Shown in pieces: positions 41,471-53,221 of a DNA stretch of 64,000 nt. A program made the translations under genes and the position numbers. Location of the stretch: contig OY744517.1 in NCBI GenBank assembly GCA_963556195.1, forward strand, positions 79,656,714-79,720,713, in the 5' to 3' direction. The notes below the pieces were generated by a model that ran no database searches, was not told where the DNA came from, and saw only the letters and a list, made by a program, of their open reading frames with translations. Each line of letters begins with the position of its first letter. Within the stretch, counting starts at the first letter, position 1. The stretch is from Sepiola atlantica (Eukaryota; Mollusca; Cephalopoda; Sepiida; Sepiolidae).

Positions 41471-42018
41471 TCCAGACATAGTTTACAATCAATCTGGAAA
41501 GACGGAAACATTAGTCTCCGTTGCAAACTGAAGCTACTGCATACACTAGTATTATGCATCTTTTTGTATGCATGCGAGTCATGGACCTTGACAGCTGAGC
41601 TCCAAAGAAAGATCCAAACGGTAGAAATGAGATGCTACAGAAGAGTGTTTGGCATCTCTTACTCAGACCGTGTCACAAACGAAGAAGTTCGCGCGCTCAT
41701 CAACGCAAATCTGAACAACTACGAAGATTTACTGACAACTGTAAGAAAAAGAAAGCTTGGATGGTATGGTCACGTGACAAGGGGCAGTGATCTCTCCAAA
41801 ACCATCCTTCAGGGAGCAGTGCAAGGCAAGAGAAGGAGAGGTAGACAACACAAAAGATGGACGGACAACATCAAAAAGTGGACGGGCTAAAACTTCGCTA
41901 CAACCCAGTCCATTGCCCATGACCGTCAGAAGTGGAGACAGCTGGTGTGGAGTTCATTGGTGCAGCGCCCCTACGCCCCAGGAGGGGGTTAAGGGACCAA
42001 GTCAAGTCAAGTCAAGTC
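41471..42018 (+). mobile_element. RTE-like LINE, 3' fragment
   Basis: The C-terminal part of an RTE-type polyprotein: IWKDGNISLRCKLKLLHTLV, then the open frame 41564-41890 with YACESWTLTAELQRKIQ and GWYGHVTRGSDLSKTIL. The end carries the tail (CAAGT)4 at about 41998-42018, a short tandem tail as found in RTE LINEs. It is 5'-truncated. AGTTTACTATA.TAAAGAAAA precedes (41371) and follows (42019), so further rearrangement took place. Confidence 0.85.
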
Positions 42019-43377
42019 AAGTTTACTATATTAAAGAAAAATAAACCGAAACTGAAAGAAACCATGTATCTTTCAGCAGGTATATGAATTACATAATAAA
42101 AATAAATAATAAATTTCAGTAATTCTTTTACAAAATAAATCTGCAAAATTAAGTCCATAATAAATTAGATTTTGTGGATAATAACATTTTCCAAAAAGTA
42201 ACACAATTTTTAACTTAGTAATAATATAAAAAGCCTTTTCTATTGTGTTTATGTGTGGGTTAAAATATATTTTGATTACCAATTATCTCAAAAGGAACAT
42301 ACGTGTTAAATTTGAAAGAGATGGTTATAACATAATAGGCAAAAGGGAATGCATAGATTAGAAACTATTATCAATATTATTATAATAATAATCAATAATA
42401 TTATAATAATAATTATCAATAATATTATAATAATAATGACACTGCAGAAAAACTCATTCAAACAGTATGAATCCAGGTAAGTGTGTAAAGAGAAATCATG
42501 TGCTCCAGCGTTTTATTTTACTTTATTTATAACTTGAAAATTGATAATTATAGAAATTTTAAAATAATAATAAAAATAGTAATACAGGGTTCAGGGTTGG
42601 TAGCAGGAGTTTCTTCAGTTCTTCAGTTCTTAAATTTTCCCAGGTAATGCCAGGACACGGGTCCTGCTAGAGAAATATATAATTCCATATCAGATATATC
42701 ATTTGAAAATTGGATAAAAGTATGACACATTGGTTTGTTTACAAAAGGTAGTCTCCTAGTGAGGACCCGCCCTCTCCCGTATCATAGGTTGGATAGTGGG
42801 GGTGAGTAACAAGCACTGGATATGCTGTTATCTTCTCAAATTACGACTAATTTGGTAAATTTTCAAAAAGTTTTTATTTTTGGTCGCATTCTTCCTCATT
42901 TTTTTTTCTTATTGTAAGTCAATAACTGTTAGTTCTTATCTCTCTTGATTTTATCGCAAAAAAAGTCTAAAGATAAAACTAGCCAGAACTTTGCTTAAAA
43001 AACCAAAAGTCAATGTTTGGGTTCAACTGGTTTGAAAAATAAAAATAAAAACATGTCACTAAAATTCAGTGGTGATTCGTGACTTTGAGCTAGGGGTGCA
43101 GTTTCAAAAAAAAATTATTTATTAATTTCAAAAATGAAAATAAATAAATAGAAATTATGTTAAAATTAAAAAATATTTATTTAACAATTTTTTTTTTCAG
43201 AGAATTTGAAAAATTGGTAAAAAATATTGTTTTTAATTGACATTTTATTTAACGAATTAAAATCTTTTTGTTTACCAATTTTTTTTTTTAATTTTAAAGA
43301 AAAAAATGTTGTTTTCAAATGTTTTTAAAAAGTTTTCTTTGCATTACATTAAAATTTTAACCTTTAAATAAAGTTGA
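42019..43377. other. AT-rich, no gene recognised
   Basis: Includes (ATA/ATT) runs at about 42377-42435 and an A/T-rich 43090-43340. Nothing recognisable as coding. Confidence 0.5.
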
Positions 43378-43569
43378 TCGTCCAAGGAAAAGCAAGTAAT
43401 TACAGAATGGAATTTGGAGACAGTTGATCCGCTGAACCCTGAGAACTGGAAAGTGAGCTTGCGCAATATCAGAAAACGTCTGACCTCTGAAAGAAATATG
43501 TCCCACAGCACCTATATCGAGGAACTGTCGCTGATAAAATTACAAAAAAATGCCACAAGCCATGACTGA
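43378..43569 (+). other. Unassigned open segment, possible terminal exon
   Basis: 63 codons plus TGA, with normal codon composition amid very AT-rich flanks: WNLETVDPLNPENWKVSL, RKRLTSERNMSHSTYIEEL. It is preceded by an in-frame stop at 43375-43377, but AAG/G near 43384 could be a splice acceptor. No start codon. AATAAA follows at 43640. I do not recognise the family; it may be a transposon remnant or a last exon. Confidence 0.3.
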
Positions 43570-44063
43570 ATTATTTTTGAATTATAATTTTATCTCTTAC
43601 AGGGGTGTCCAAAAGTGTTGTTACCAATAGCAACAACAATAAAGGAACAATCATCAAAGTGCAACTTCATAAAATATCACACAGGTCATGGAGCTGCATC
43701 ATTTTGTGCTACTAAAATCATGGTGTTCATACAGTCTCCCTCAGTGTGTGACAGTGTCAATGAAAGTGAATAAACTGAATCCATTACACGTTCTTTTCTT
43801 TTACTATACGAGTGTACACCCGCCATAAAAAATGATGGAAAAAAAGTATCCTTCGCCAGTGTTCGCATCAATATTCATATTCATATCAAATAACATCTTA
43901 ATCGGTGAAGTTAAAAAAGAATAAGAAAGAGAAAGAGAAAAGTGAAAAGTTTCTTTTTAATGAAAAACGTATAAATCGGTAGAGAAAGCAGAAAAAAATA
44001 GAAATAGATTTACTTGAAATGGATTGATTCGGCAGTTTTTTACTCGCTAGCTTTTGTGTGACA

Positions 44064-44143
<80 letters not shown>
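43570..44143. other. Dispersed repeat related to 23.4-23.7 kb, then (TA)n
   Basis: 43800-44070 resembles 23455-23730 (GTATCCTTCGCCAGT.TTCGCA, AAATAGATTT...TACTTGAAATGGATT). (TA)n occupies about 44071-44143. There is no gene. Confidence 0.5.
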
Positions 44144-44146
<3 letters not shown>

Positions 44147-44335
44147 GGGTGGGCAAACTTTTCAGAGCAAGGGCCACATTAAAAAAAACAAATTTTACTG
44201 GGCCGCATAGTATATAAATGATATCTGAAATAACCGAAATTTATGGATTGCAAAGCGAAAATGCAATCATTTTTCATTTACTAGCATTTTGAAGGGCCGC
44301 ATGAATTACATTGCCGGGCCGTAGTTTGCCCACCC

Positions 44336-44338
<3 letters not shown>
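44144..44338. mobile_element. hAT-type MITE in a (TA)n tract
   Basis: 195 bp bounded by CAGGGGTGGGCAAACT and its mirror AGTTTGCCCACCCCTG, the end type of Charlie-like hAT elements. It sits in TA repeats, so the 8-bp target duplication cannot be told apart from the microsatellite. No transposase. Confidence 0.85.
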
Positions 44339-44416
<78 letters not shown>

Positions 44417-44529
44417 CATCTCTCTTTAATATAGAGTGAAGGATTACTTGTTCTTCTGGTGTTGTTATTTTTACTGTTCTTTAAGCAAATAAACTGAATC
44501 CAGAACATCTTTTTTGTGTTTTTTTTATG

Positions 44530-45100
44530 GAAATCACTCCAGACAAGGCGTGAAGCCATTTGATGTAAGGAGCTAACAAGAACGAAATATGATTATCGCA
44601 AAGACAGGAGATGCCTATTGACCTTAGTCTTGAAAAAAAACCAAGGTAGGAGGAAAACAGTCAGCAAGAAGAGAGTTCCAGGTTCTTGGAAATAAGCTAC
44701 TAGAATAGGAAGCTGTATTACAATGAGGTATCAAAACAGCGAATTGATGGAGACCACTAGACCAAAGAGTCAAACGAGCTGGAACAAAAGAAGCGGGGGG
44801 GGGGGGATAGCTCACACAATTCTGAAGAACACATGCCATAATAGTTTTTATAGAAAACACTGAGACTAGCAACATCACGTCTGTGAGAGAGAGAGGGTGC
44901 AGAGAAGAAGAAAGTGTGTGGCCAATGAAATTGCAGATACGTTTCTGCACCTTATCAACAACCCTCAAATGGGACAGAGATTCACCAGCCCAAATATGAC
45001 AACAGTGTGGTTTATATTGCTGTATTACTCGTTCGCTAGTGTTACTATTTGATAGGGGTAACAAGATTTCGGACCATCCTGTACATTGCATTATTTCACG
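44530..45100 (-). mobile_element. LINE 3' fragment, diverged Jockey/CR1-like
   Basis: On the minus strand the open frame 45091-44624 includes HCCHIWAGESLSHLRVVDKV, DKVQKRICNFIGHTL and LFPRTWNSLLADCFPP, the C-terminal region of these LINEs. The 3' UTR block (CACTCCAGACAAGGCGTG on plus) is diverged from the family of 61-2155, so a distinct subfamily. Confidence 0.8.
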
Positions 45101-45635
45101 GACTAAATGTACGAATTTGTAAATTCTAACATCAGTTCATGACAACAAATATAAATGTTATATGAAAGTCTATTTCAAAAATATTATATAGATATTCAAA
45201 AATATTTATATAAATACTTTACTTTGATTCATTTAAGTTTTATTAATAGTTTAATAAATTGTCTCCGTTATGGCACATGAACTTTTAGCAGTCACATATT
45301 TTTATGTACCATTTTCCTTTGCTGTAAATAGACAGGTGTACCACTGGAGTGATTGGCTCACTAGCCAATCAGAGGCCCCGTCGTAGGAACACAAGTACAC
45401 TGTTTAGGCAAGACATATTTCGTTGGTTTCCTCAAACCGCCAACGATATGGAAATCTTCCAAGTCACACGGCACCCTTTAAAAGTATTGACTCTTAACTG
45501 TTTTAATTCCTTTGCAGCATAGTCAAAATAAAAGTGAAATGTCGTCTGTTAATTCATCTTTGGAGTCAGATGAACCTTCTATTGCAGCCTACTATAATTA
45601 TAACGGAAAACGAATACCCTTCATCATCATAGTTC
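45101..45635. other. No gene recognised
   Basis: AT-rich sequence between two LINE fragments, with no identified element. ATTCATCTTTGGAGTCAGAT and surroundings are not AT-rich, but the open frames are very short. Confidence 0.45.
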
Positions 45636-47065
45636 ATAGTTGACCCCAAACAAGGCAGGCCGCCACTGTAGACGTAATGGGCTATTGAGAATTAGGGTGT
45701 AAGTTATGGGGGTCATCCTAAGTTGAGAGCTTCACAGCAAGATGCCTGTTTACATTAGTTTTAAATTTCTGCATGTCGATACAGTCGGGGAAACAGGGAA
45801 CAGGGAGGGAGTTCCAGAGGCCGGCAACACAAGGAAAGAAGCTATTGGAGTAGAAGGCTCTTCGGCATCTGGGGACCTCCATAGTGTATGGATGGGATTT
45901 AGCTGATTGTCAGGTTAGTCTAGTGTATTTACGTCGAGGGGGCACCAGAGCAGCAAATTCATCGGAGCACATTCCATTAAAGTACTTGTAAAACAGGCAC
46001 AAGGATGCAACATTGCAGCGATGGCACAGGGGTGGGAGCTTGGTGGATAGTGAGAGACCTATTAAGTTAGCAACTCTTTTTTGGACTTTGTCTAAGAGGG
46101 AGAGACTAGTGGATGATGCACCATCCCAGATGTGGCAACAATACTTCATGCATGGGCGGATGGTGGCTTTGTAGAGATATAGGATAATGTCAGGTGTGAG
46201 AAGTTTGCTAGCACGGTAGGGGGAGCCCACCTTACTTGCAGCAGCCTTGGCAATGTCTTCAATGTATTTGTTCCAGTTCATGTTACCTGTGAATGTTAAA
46301 CCGAGGAGTTTGAACGTTGAATTCTCAGGTAGGGTGTTATTTGCCATGGCAATCGGTGGTTGAAGAGATTTCTTGTAGTTATTGAGGGAAAGAAGCTTTT
46401 TCTTTGCAGCATTAAAAGTTACCAACTATTTATGACCCCTTTCCACTACAGACTAGAGGTTACTTTCTAAGGATTCAGCCATTGTCTCGGATATGATGAC
46501 AGTAGAGCGTGGTGTCATCAGCAAATATACCCATCTCAGACTCAATGTCATCAGGAAGGTCGTTTATGAAAATCAGGAACAGTAGAAGTCCAAGGATAGA
46601 TTCCTGGGTTACACCAGCATTTGTGTCATGTTGCTTGGATGAATGGCCATCGATGACAACCTGGATCTTTCTTTTGGTTAGGAAGGATTCAATTATATTA
46701 AATATTCGTCCAGTAATACCATATGAGTGAATTTTTATGAGAAGCCCTTTATGCCAGACCTTGTCAAAGGCTTTGGATATATCAAGCGCTACCACCCTAG
46801 ATTCACCTGATTTGTCCTGTGTATGATATATGCGTTCAGAGATGACCGTTAGAATACCTGCATTAGATCATGCTTGCTTAAATCCATACTGTCGGTCAGA
46901 AAGAAGTTTAGCATTAACGAGGTGCCGGACTATCGTTAGATCGATTAAGGATTCAAAGATTTTATCAAAGATCGGGAGTAGACTGATGGGGCGATAATTC
47001 TGAGGATTAGTTCTATTTCCAGAATTCTTGAAGACTGGTACCACAGAGGCAATTTTCCAGCTTCA
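45636..47065 (-). mobile_element. Jockey/CR1-like LINE, 5'-truncated
   Basis: Same family as 61-2155 and 27246-28211. On the minus strand: fingers (about 47060-46800, frame broken), motif A (46795: MVALDISKAFDKVWHKGLLI), the catalytic palm box MGIFADDTTLYCHH intact (about 46525), thumb VTFNAAKKKLLSLNNYKKSL (46425) and C-terminal tail to YTRLT (45910). The 3' UTR (GACCCCAAACAAGGCAGGCC) starts at about 45641. It is broken by several frameshifts. Confidence 0.88.
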
Positions 47066-47569
47066 GCAAGATTCAGCGAGGTATCCCTCATCATTATAAA
47101 CTCTTTTTAAAGTTATTCAATGCTGAAACACAATTCCTATTGGAAACGATTCGTTGGATACCATTAATTGAACACACGTTGTTGTATTATGCATAGTTAG
47201 GCATAAATCGTGTGTTCATACCTTTCTCAAGATTATTAGTGTGTAATTTGATCACAATAAATTAAATAGTATTTGAACGCGGCAGAGCTGACTCCATAGT
47301 CTGTGGCGATATCCATTACACCAATCATGCAACGCCTAAATAAATACTCACCAGGGGAAGGAAAACTCTGAAATAACACCAGTATTTCTCCACTTATCCC
47401 AACATTGCTTCTGGTTGTCTTGGATTTCTCCTTGCCACGAGACTTAAGTTATTTCGGGTCATGAAAATTGTGGTTGGGGATTGCACTAGCTTTGCTTCAC
47501 TGCAAACTCCTTATTCTGCAAGCACCATTTAAAAAGGTGTCCATTGTCTCTCGAGGCAGAAAGAGGCTA

Positions 47570-48045
47570 AACTGAAGTACTGCTGCCACATCTGGGGAAT
47601 GCCACTCAGAGCACTCTTTCTTGCCTAGACAGAGTACGAAATCGACATGCGAATCTATCGGAGTGATTATCTTTTCTCTTCTCTACAGTCCCTTTCTCCA
47701 GAAGAGACGTTGCTAGTCTTTCTCTACTCTATCCTTATTTCCATGGAAGCTGTTCAACTGGGCTCGAATCTCTGATTCATCATTGTAAGACATTCACAGC
47801 AAGAACTCGTTTTACTACTACAGCTGCAGAGAACTTTCCCTTCTTCCTTCGTGCTTCCCTCCAGACTACAACATGGTCGTTTTCACATTTGTGATAAACC
47901 GTCTTCATAAGTAATCAAACATTCTTCATTCCATTCATCATTTTCAATCATCTCATAATATTCTTAATCATTCAACTGACAAATCTATCCATTTCATTAA
48001 CCCTTATCCTTGAGTGGCTTTGGGCCTCGATAAGATGACTCCTTA
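47570..48045 (+). mobile_element. LINE 3' end, plus strand
   Basis: CTGCTGCCACATCTGGGGAA, then degenerate C-terminal coding sequence and a 3' UTR ending ATTAACCCTTATCCTTGAGT, GGCTTTGGGCCTCGATAAG. The same UTR occurs inverted at 27246-27390, so the subfamilies share their 3' end. Broken by stops. Confidence 0.7.
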
Positions 48046-48610
48046 GTAAAACAAAAACAACCAATCAGTCATAAGCCTTGTAATTAATAACAACAGACCC
48101 TCAACCACTGGAATCGGAATTCCAAGAATCAAGGTAGATATATCTTGAAGATAGTTGTGGCCTTAAAGGCTCGAAAAGAAATAAGACAACAAGGCGATAG
48201 AGTTAACAAGGGTATGTATTTACAGAAAGTACAGAAGTAATGGGTTGCCAGAGACTGCCTTTGTCTTAGTCATAGCGACTCTTTCTGTTACCACCATTAT
48301 CACCATTCAGAGTGTCGGGAAGAGTCAGTGTAGTGACACAATGGAGTAGATTAGCATAACAAAGATAAAGGAGCATCAGCTAACAAAATATGTTAAGTAT
48401 GGTCTGGGTGTTGAACCGTAAACATTCTGGTGCTCCTATTCTAGTGTTTTATTTTTGTTTTGTTGTTGTTGTTGTTGTTGTTTTAACCAGGTTGCCATCT
48501 TTTAAAAGGCAAATGTTAATCTATTCTAATTCTTTGTCTCCGAATAACAATTAGAAAATGTTTCAGTGGCAGGGAATGCGAAAAGACAATTAGAGCAAAA
48601 AAGAAAAAGA
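48046..48610. other. No gene recognised; (GTT)n
   Basis: Includes a short (GTT)n tract at about 48464-48480. No recognised element. Confidence 0.5.
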
Positions 48611-48611
48611 A

Positions 48612-49025
48612 TGAAGAAGAAGAAGAAGAAGAAGAAGAAGAAGAAGAAGAAGAAGAAGAAGAAGAAGAAGAAAGAAAGAAACGAAATGGAAGAAGAAGAA
48701 AAAGCAAGAAAGAAAGAAAGAAATGAAAGAAACGAAAGAAGAAGAAGAAGAAGAAGAAGAAGAAAGAAATGAAACGGAAGAAGAAGAAGAAGAAGAAGAA
48801 GAAAGAAAGAAACGAAATGGAAGAAGAAGAAGAAGAAGAAGAAGCAAGCAAGAAAGAAAGAAATGAAAGAAACGAAAGAAGAAGAAGAAGAAGAAGAAGA
48901 AGAAGAAGAAGAAGAAGAAGAAGAAGAAGAAGAAGAAGAAGAAGAAGAAGAAGAAGAAAGAAACAAAACGGAAGAAGAAGAAGAAAGAAAGAAACGAAAC
49001 GGAAGAAGAAGAAGAAGAAGAAACG
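48612..49025 (+). repeat. 410-bp purine tract, (GAA)n with AAAG/AACG interruptions
   Basis: Almost only G and A on the plus strand: (GAA)n broken at regular places by GAAAGAAAGAAACGAAA.GG modules. The longest pure part is about 48876-48958. The open frames on both strands (poly-Glu, poly-Lys, poly-Ser, poly-Phe) are artefacts of the repeat. Confidence 0.95.
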
Positions 49026-49335
49026 GTTTTCAAAGAAAAGGTAATTCCTTTATTTTATTGTTCTCTAAATGGAATTTATTTCTTAAAGACTCCATCTTGC
49101 ATTTACAAAAACATATAAATAACAATCGAAATGCATTTATTCAGTGCAACAATGGCAAGTAAAAATAGAATCGGAAAGATAAAAAAAGAAAGAAAGAGGA
49201 AAAGTTAGAACAAAGAACAGAGAATTTTTTCTGTCTTTTTTTATTAGTTTGTTCATTTCTAAATGATATGAAAGGTAATTAACTACTTTTATTTTTATGC
49301 ATTTTGCTTTCTGCTCTTCTAAATAATATATACTT

Positions 49336-49339
<4 letters not shown>

Positions 49340-49394
<55 letters not shown>
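49340..49394. repeat. (TA)n microsatellite
   Basis: About 55 bp of TA directly left of the foldback at 49427. From 49026 to 49339 no gene is recognised. Confidence 0.95.
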
Positions 49395-49396
<2 letters not shown>

Positions 49397-49426
49397 CAGA
49401 GAATGAAAAATTGTGGAGACAAAATG

Positions 49427-49612
49427 TATGAAAGACAGAAAGGAAAAATAATTAAACAGAAAGAAGGAAAAAAATAAACAAGAGATTTGAGCGATTTCGC
49501 TTCTTTTTTTTCCTGAAGACGTTCGTTGATCCAAACAAAACCGGTACAAATCTCTTGTCTGTTATTTATTTCTTCCTGTGTTTAATTGTTTTTCCTTTCT
49601 GTCCTTCATATA
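49427..49612. repeat. Foldback element (186 bp)
   Basis: The left arm TATGAAAGACAGAAAGGAAA (and on to AAACAAGAGATTT) is mirrored by AAATCTCTTGTCTG...TTTCCTTTCTGTCCTTCATA. Arms are about 64 nt with a few mismatches, loop about 57 nt. It borders a (TA)n tract. Confidence 0.75.
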
Positions 49613-51617
49613 TACTCTTTGGTTTAGTTTGGTAGAAAGAAATCCATCAGAGTGCTCAATTATTTGATAACAAGAGCAGAATATTTATTTATTACTTGTG
49701 TCACAGAAGATCAAATCAAAACATGATACTATCGGTTTCGAACACACTAGCTGTTCCTATCTGGCGTTGCCCAGTATGCAGTTCAGTCACTTTAGAATTC
49801 AATTTTTATTTGTATTACCATTTTTTTAATTACACAGAAAAAGAAATAAAATTTTAGTTGTAAGGGAGACAACTTTTTATATTAGTCAAATACAATGAGT
49901 TATTCCTCTTGCCAATTAGTCAAAAATGTTTCATGATATAGATTGTCTTGGCTGGACTAAATGATTTTTTAATCAATTGTAGCGAAGTACGTTATTGATG
50001 CAGCAATAACAAATGTATATTGGCTAGTGGAAACCGTTATTTCCTCCACCAGAGAGAGGAAGCGGATTTTATAAATACAAATATCAGATCTCTTTTTTCC
50101 CAACTCAGAAAAGATCTACTTTTCCTTTTATCAAAAAATAAAAATCCTTTTCCATAAGCATTTCAAATTTCCATTTCCTCTCCTCCCACACTCTCTCTGA
50201 ATTCAGCAAAGCAAAGTGTTAATAGCTATACTTTGCAGACAGTGCCTTCTGACCTAGAGGTGTGAATTTATCATATTTCAGAAATCTCTTTTCACAACTA
50301 CTTGCAAGAAACTTACTGGGCCAAGGCCAGGTGCCAAGGTGTCTAGACTTCAAAGGGTTCCAGGTATCTAGAGTTCAAAGGGTTCTGCTTGAATTAAATA
50401 ATTTCCTCAAAAACGTCCTTCCAATATCTTATTGAAATAAAATTCTCCTTATGAAAACCCAAATAAGGAATGTCGAATATCATGTGATCATTTTCCTCAT
50501 ATATTAAGGTCTTAACCAAGTAAATCTTCAGTTTCATCCTACTGTCACTGAGTGACTTTTGCTGCAAGATTACTCCCGTGACTTTTTAAAACCCAAACTT
50601 CCATCTATCATCCATGATCACCCCAGAAACGTTGTATATTGTATAAAACCTGAAGTTAAAACTGGCCTTCAAGAAAAAAGCCAAGGATTTATTTTTTTGA
50701 CTCATCAGAGAAATCAGATTTTCACCAAGAAAAAATACTCGAGACCTCTCGCCTTGAAACCAATTTCATCCTGGAACTCCCACGTCTATGATATATTTGT
50801 ATAAATAAAAATATCGTTCTCCCCCCTCCCCCCCCGACATACATGTATATAAATGAAGATATTGGTCTTTGAAATCTGGTGGCGATCATCTCAAGCACAT
50901 AATTGAACATTTCATCTTCTTGGTTGAAGAAATATTAATTTCTTAATCGACTGGCACCCTTCTCTTCTAACAGATAAGTCCCTTTTGGAATCGTTTTCAT
51001 TCGCAGAGACTTTGTTCATTCAAACAAAAACATTATCCCTTTTTCGCGCCAACGTCTTAGTATTTTGAACTTGTTTTGTTGACAACGGTGACAATGACAT
51101 ATATGCATACTCTCAATGTCTTACCCTAATCTTTTTCACTTGATCCTTTTTGTACTCTTTTTGTCTGTGTTCATACTGTGCTGGTTTAATATTGACACTT
51201 TACCCCCCCCCCCCCCCCCCAAAAAAAAAAAATTTTTTAAATAAAAAGGTGACAGGACTCACTCACTCAACTAGCTAAGTGTTTACCTTAACCGGGCTGG
51301 TGTTCAGAATTTCCATGCTCAGGAAGGAAACACATACTTATACCTTTCATATACACAACTTCACAACTTGTATTCAAATTTTGTTGAATTCTATAGAATT
51401 TAATATTTTCTTATCACATCTAATTTTAACCTTAAGCTGATGTTTGAAGAATAAAATCAGATCCTGATGAGAAAAAAATACCAAGAAAATGGCGGTTGTA
51501 AATCGCACATGCAAGACTTTTAATTCTAAAATATGAAATCCACTTACATACGACTTTTTCATTGATGCAAACGATTATACATATTTTCATTTCATAATAT
51601 ATTTGTTCATATAACAG

Positions 51618-51618
<1 letters not shown>
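49613..51618. other. 2 kb without a recognised gene
   Basis: AT-rich sequence with C/A homopolymer runs (about 50820-50836, 51203-51220). Open frames (for example 50559-50804) contain no motif that I know. TCTAGA.TTCAAAGGGTTC is repeated at 50341 and 50369. Confidence 0.5.
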
Positions 51619-51655
<37 letters not shown>

Positions 51656-51862
51656 CGGCAGCAAGTCATTTATTATACACGCGTCGTTAAAGACCACAGA
51701 GTTTTCTCTCTTCGCTATCTTTCTTGTTAATTTCTTGACGCGGCGAGCGATTTGTCAGTTTTCTGGTGTTAATTGGTGGAGTATGGCACCTAACGTTGTG
51801 TCGTGGGCCATTCCTCTAGCGCTTTCGGTCTCTCTTTATTATTAGTTATATATCTATTAATT

Positions 51863-51866
<4 letters not shown>

Positions 51867-51928
<62 letters not shown>
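51867..51928. repeat. (TA)n microsatellite
   Basis: About 60 bp of TA, left border of the foldback at 51929. The right border is (TA)n at 52191-52240. Another (TA)n lies at 51619-51650. Confidence 0.95.
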
Positions 51929-51932
<4 letters not shown>

Positions 51933-52186
51933 TATTTTTATTTAGACAGACATGTACAAAATCTGCGACACTGGCATGTCGATGTTATCGATCAACAGCT
52001 ATTATAAACTGAGATCTCATCAGGCAGAGTTAGAATCCGATCTTAACCTCAGATCATATTTGGAGAGAAAGGTTAAGATCGGATTCTAACTCTGCCTGAT
52101 GAGATCTCAGTTTATAGTAACTGTTGATCGATAACATCGACATGCCAGTGTCGCAGATTTTGTACATGTCTGTGTAAATAAAAATT

Positions 52187-52190
<4 letters not shown>
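51929..52190. repeat. Foldback element (262 bp) between (TA)n tracts
   Basis: Arms of about 118 nt, nearly perfect (left ACATGTACAAAATCTGCGAC, GCATGTCGATGTTATCGATC; right the mirror). The loop is about 20-25 nt around ATCATATTTGGAGAG. No coding sequence. Confidence 0.9.
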
Positions 52191-52245
<55 letters not shown>

Positions 52246-52353
52246 TACTATTTCATGTATCCACATAAAATTTTATAAGGAGATATAATTTTTTATGTAT
52301 CAGTTTTCAGTATTTACTTCAACAGTGCTCGATACGTAAGTAGAGCTTAGGTA

Positions 52354-52519
52354 GTAAGTTATGAAAATATATTTATGGCAATTAAGCTACACAGAGGCGT
52401 TTCATCCCTAGGGGGGGGGATCTTCAGGCTAAAATGCATTTTAGCTTGAAGATTCCCCGCGGAGATGAAACGTGGGAGCCTCTGTGTAGCTTAATTGCCA
52501 TAAATATATTTCCATAACT

Positions 52520-52523
<4 letters not shown>
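52354..52523. repeat. Foldback element (170 bp) beside (TA)n
   Basis: Left arm AGTAAGTTATGAAAATATAT...GCTACACAGAGGCGTTTCATC, right arm the mirror with small differences (GGGAGCC for GGCG; GGGGGGGGG against CCCCGCG). The centre is TGCATTTTAGC. It abuts (TA)n at 52524-52555. Confidence 0.85.
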
Positions 52524-52561
<38 letters not shown>

Positions 52562-52824
52562 AAGTAATAAAATAAGGTGCAAATCAAATTTTATTAGAAT
52601 TCAATGTTCAGGCAAAGTACCTTAAAGTCCTTAACTCATGAGTTTTCAAAGAAAATTCTTCTCCTCAGAGGACCATTACCGCAATGACATTACTGCAGAT
52701 TATAAAATTAAACTTTGAAAATATATGAAAATATATATAAAAATACATAAAAGTATATAAAACATCAAATATATCAGCCCAAACCATACTTTTTTTGTTA
52801 AAGCTATAGAATTCATCAGAGTCA

Positions 52825-52834
<10 letters not shown>

Positions 52835-52892
<58 letters not shown>
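52835..52892. repeat. (TA)n followed by (GT)n
   Basis: About 58 bp of TA followed by a short (GT)n at 52893-52909. 52556-52834 and 52910-53110 hold no recognised gene. Confidence 0.9.
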
Positions 52893-52894
<2 letters not shown>

Positions 52895-53114
52895 TGTGTG
52901 TGTGTGTGTTTTATTTCTTCATTTTCACAGACATAACTCTACAATTCAAATTTCTTCATATGTCTCCTTTCCAGAACCATGTAAAGATTCTTTCTGCATC
53001 TTTTTCCATTCTTGTTTTTATTATAAATCAAATACATAACAATCACTTCTCATCAAACGACTCTTCTACACATCCGAAGCATCATCAGCACTATTACTAT
53101 CAACCTTACATCAC

Positions 53115-53120
53115 CACCAC

Positions 53121-53194
<74 letters not shown>

Positions 53195-53221
53195 GCATCA
53201 TCATCATCATCATCATCATGA
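53115..53221. repeat. (ATC)n microsatellite
   Basis: About 105 bp of CAT/ATC triplets with one CAG interruption at about 53193. The poly-Ile and poly-His frames here are artefacts. A short (GCT/GCC)n tract lies at 53328-53360. Confidence 0.95.

Noticed and set aside
48516..49162. Long open frames in all frames
   Set aside because: They arise from the (GAA)n tract and give poly-Glu, poly-Lys, poly-Ser or poly-Phe.
52410..52455. CTGAAGA and GAAAC in the foldback (minus strand)
   Set aside because: There is no GTC-type cleavage site or stem I nearby. The boxes are part of the palindrome arm.
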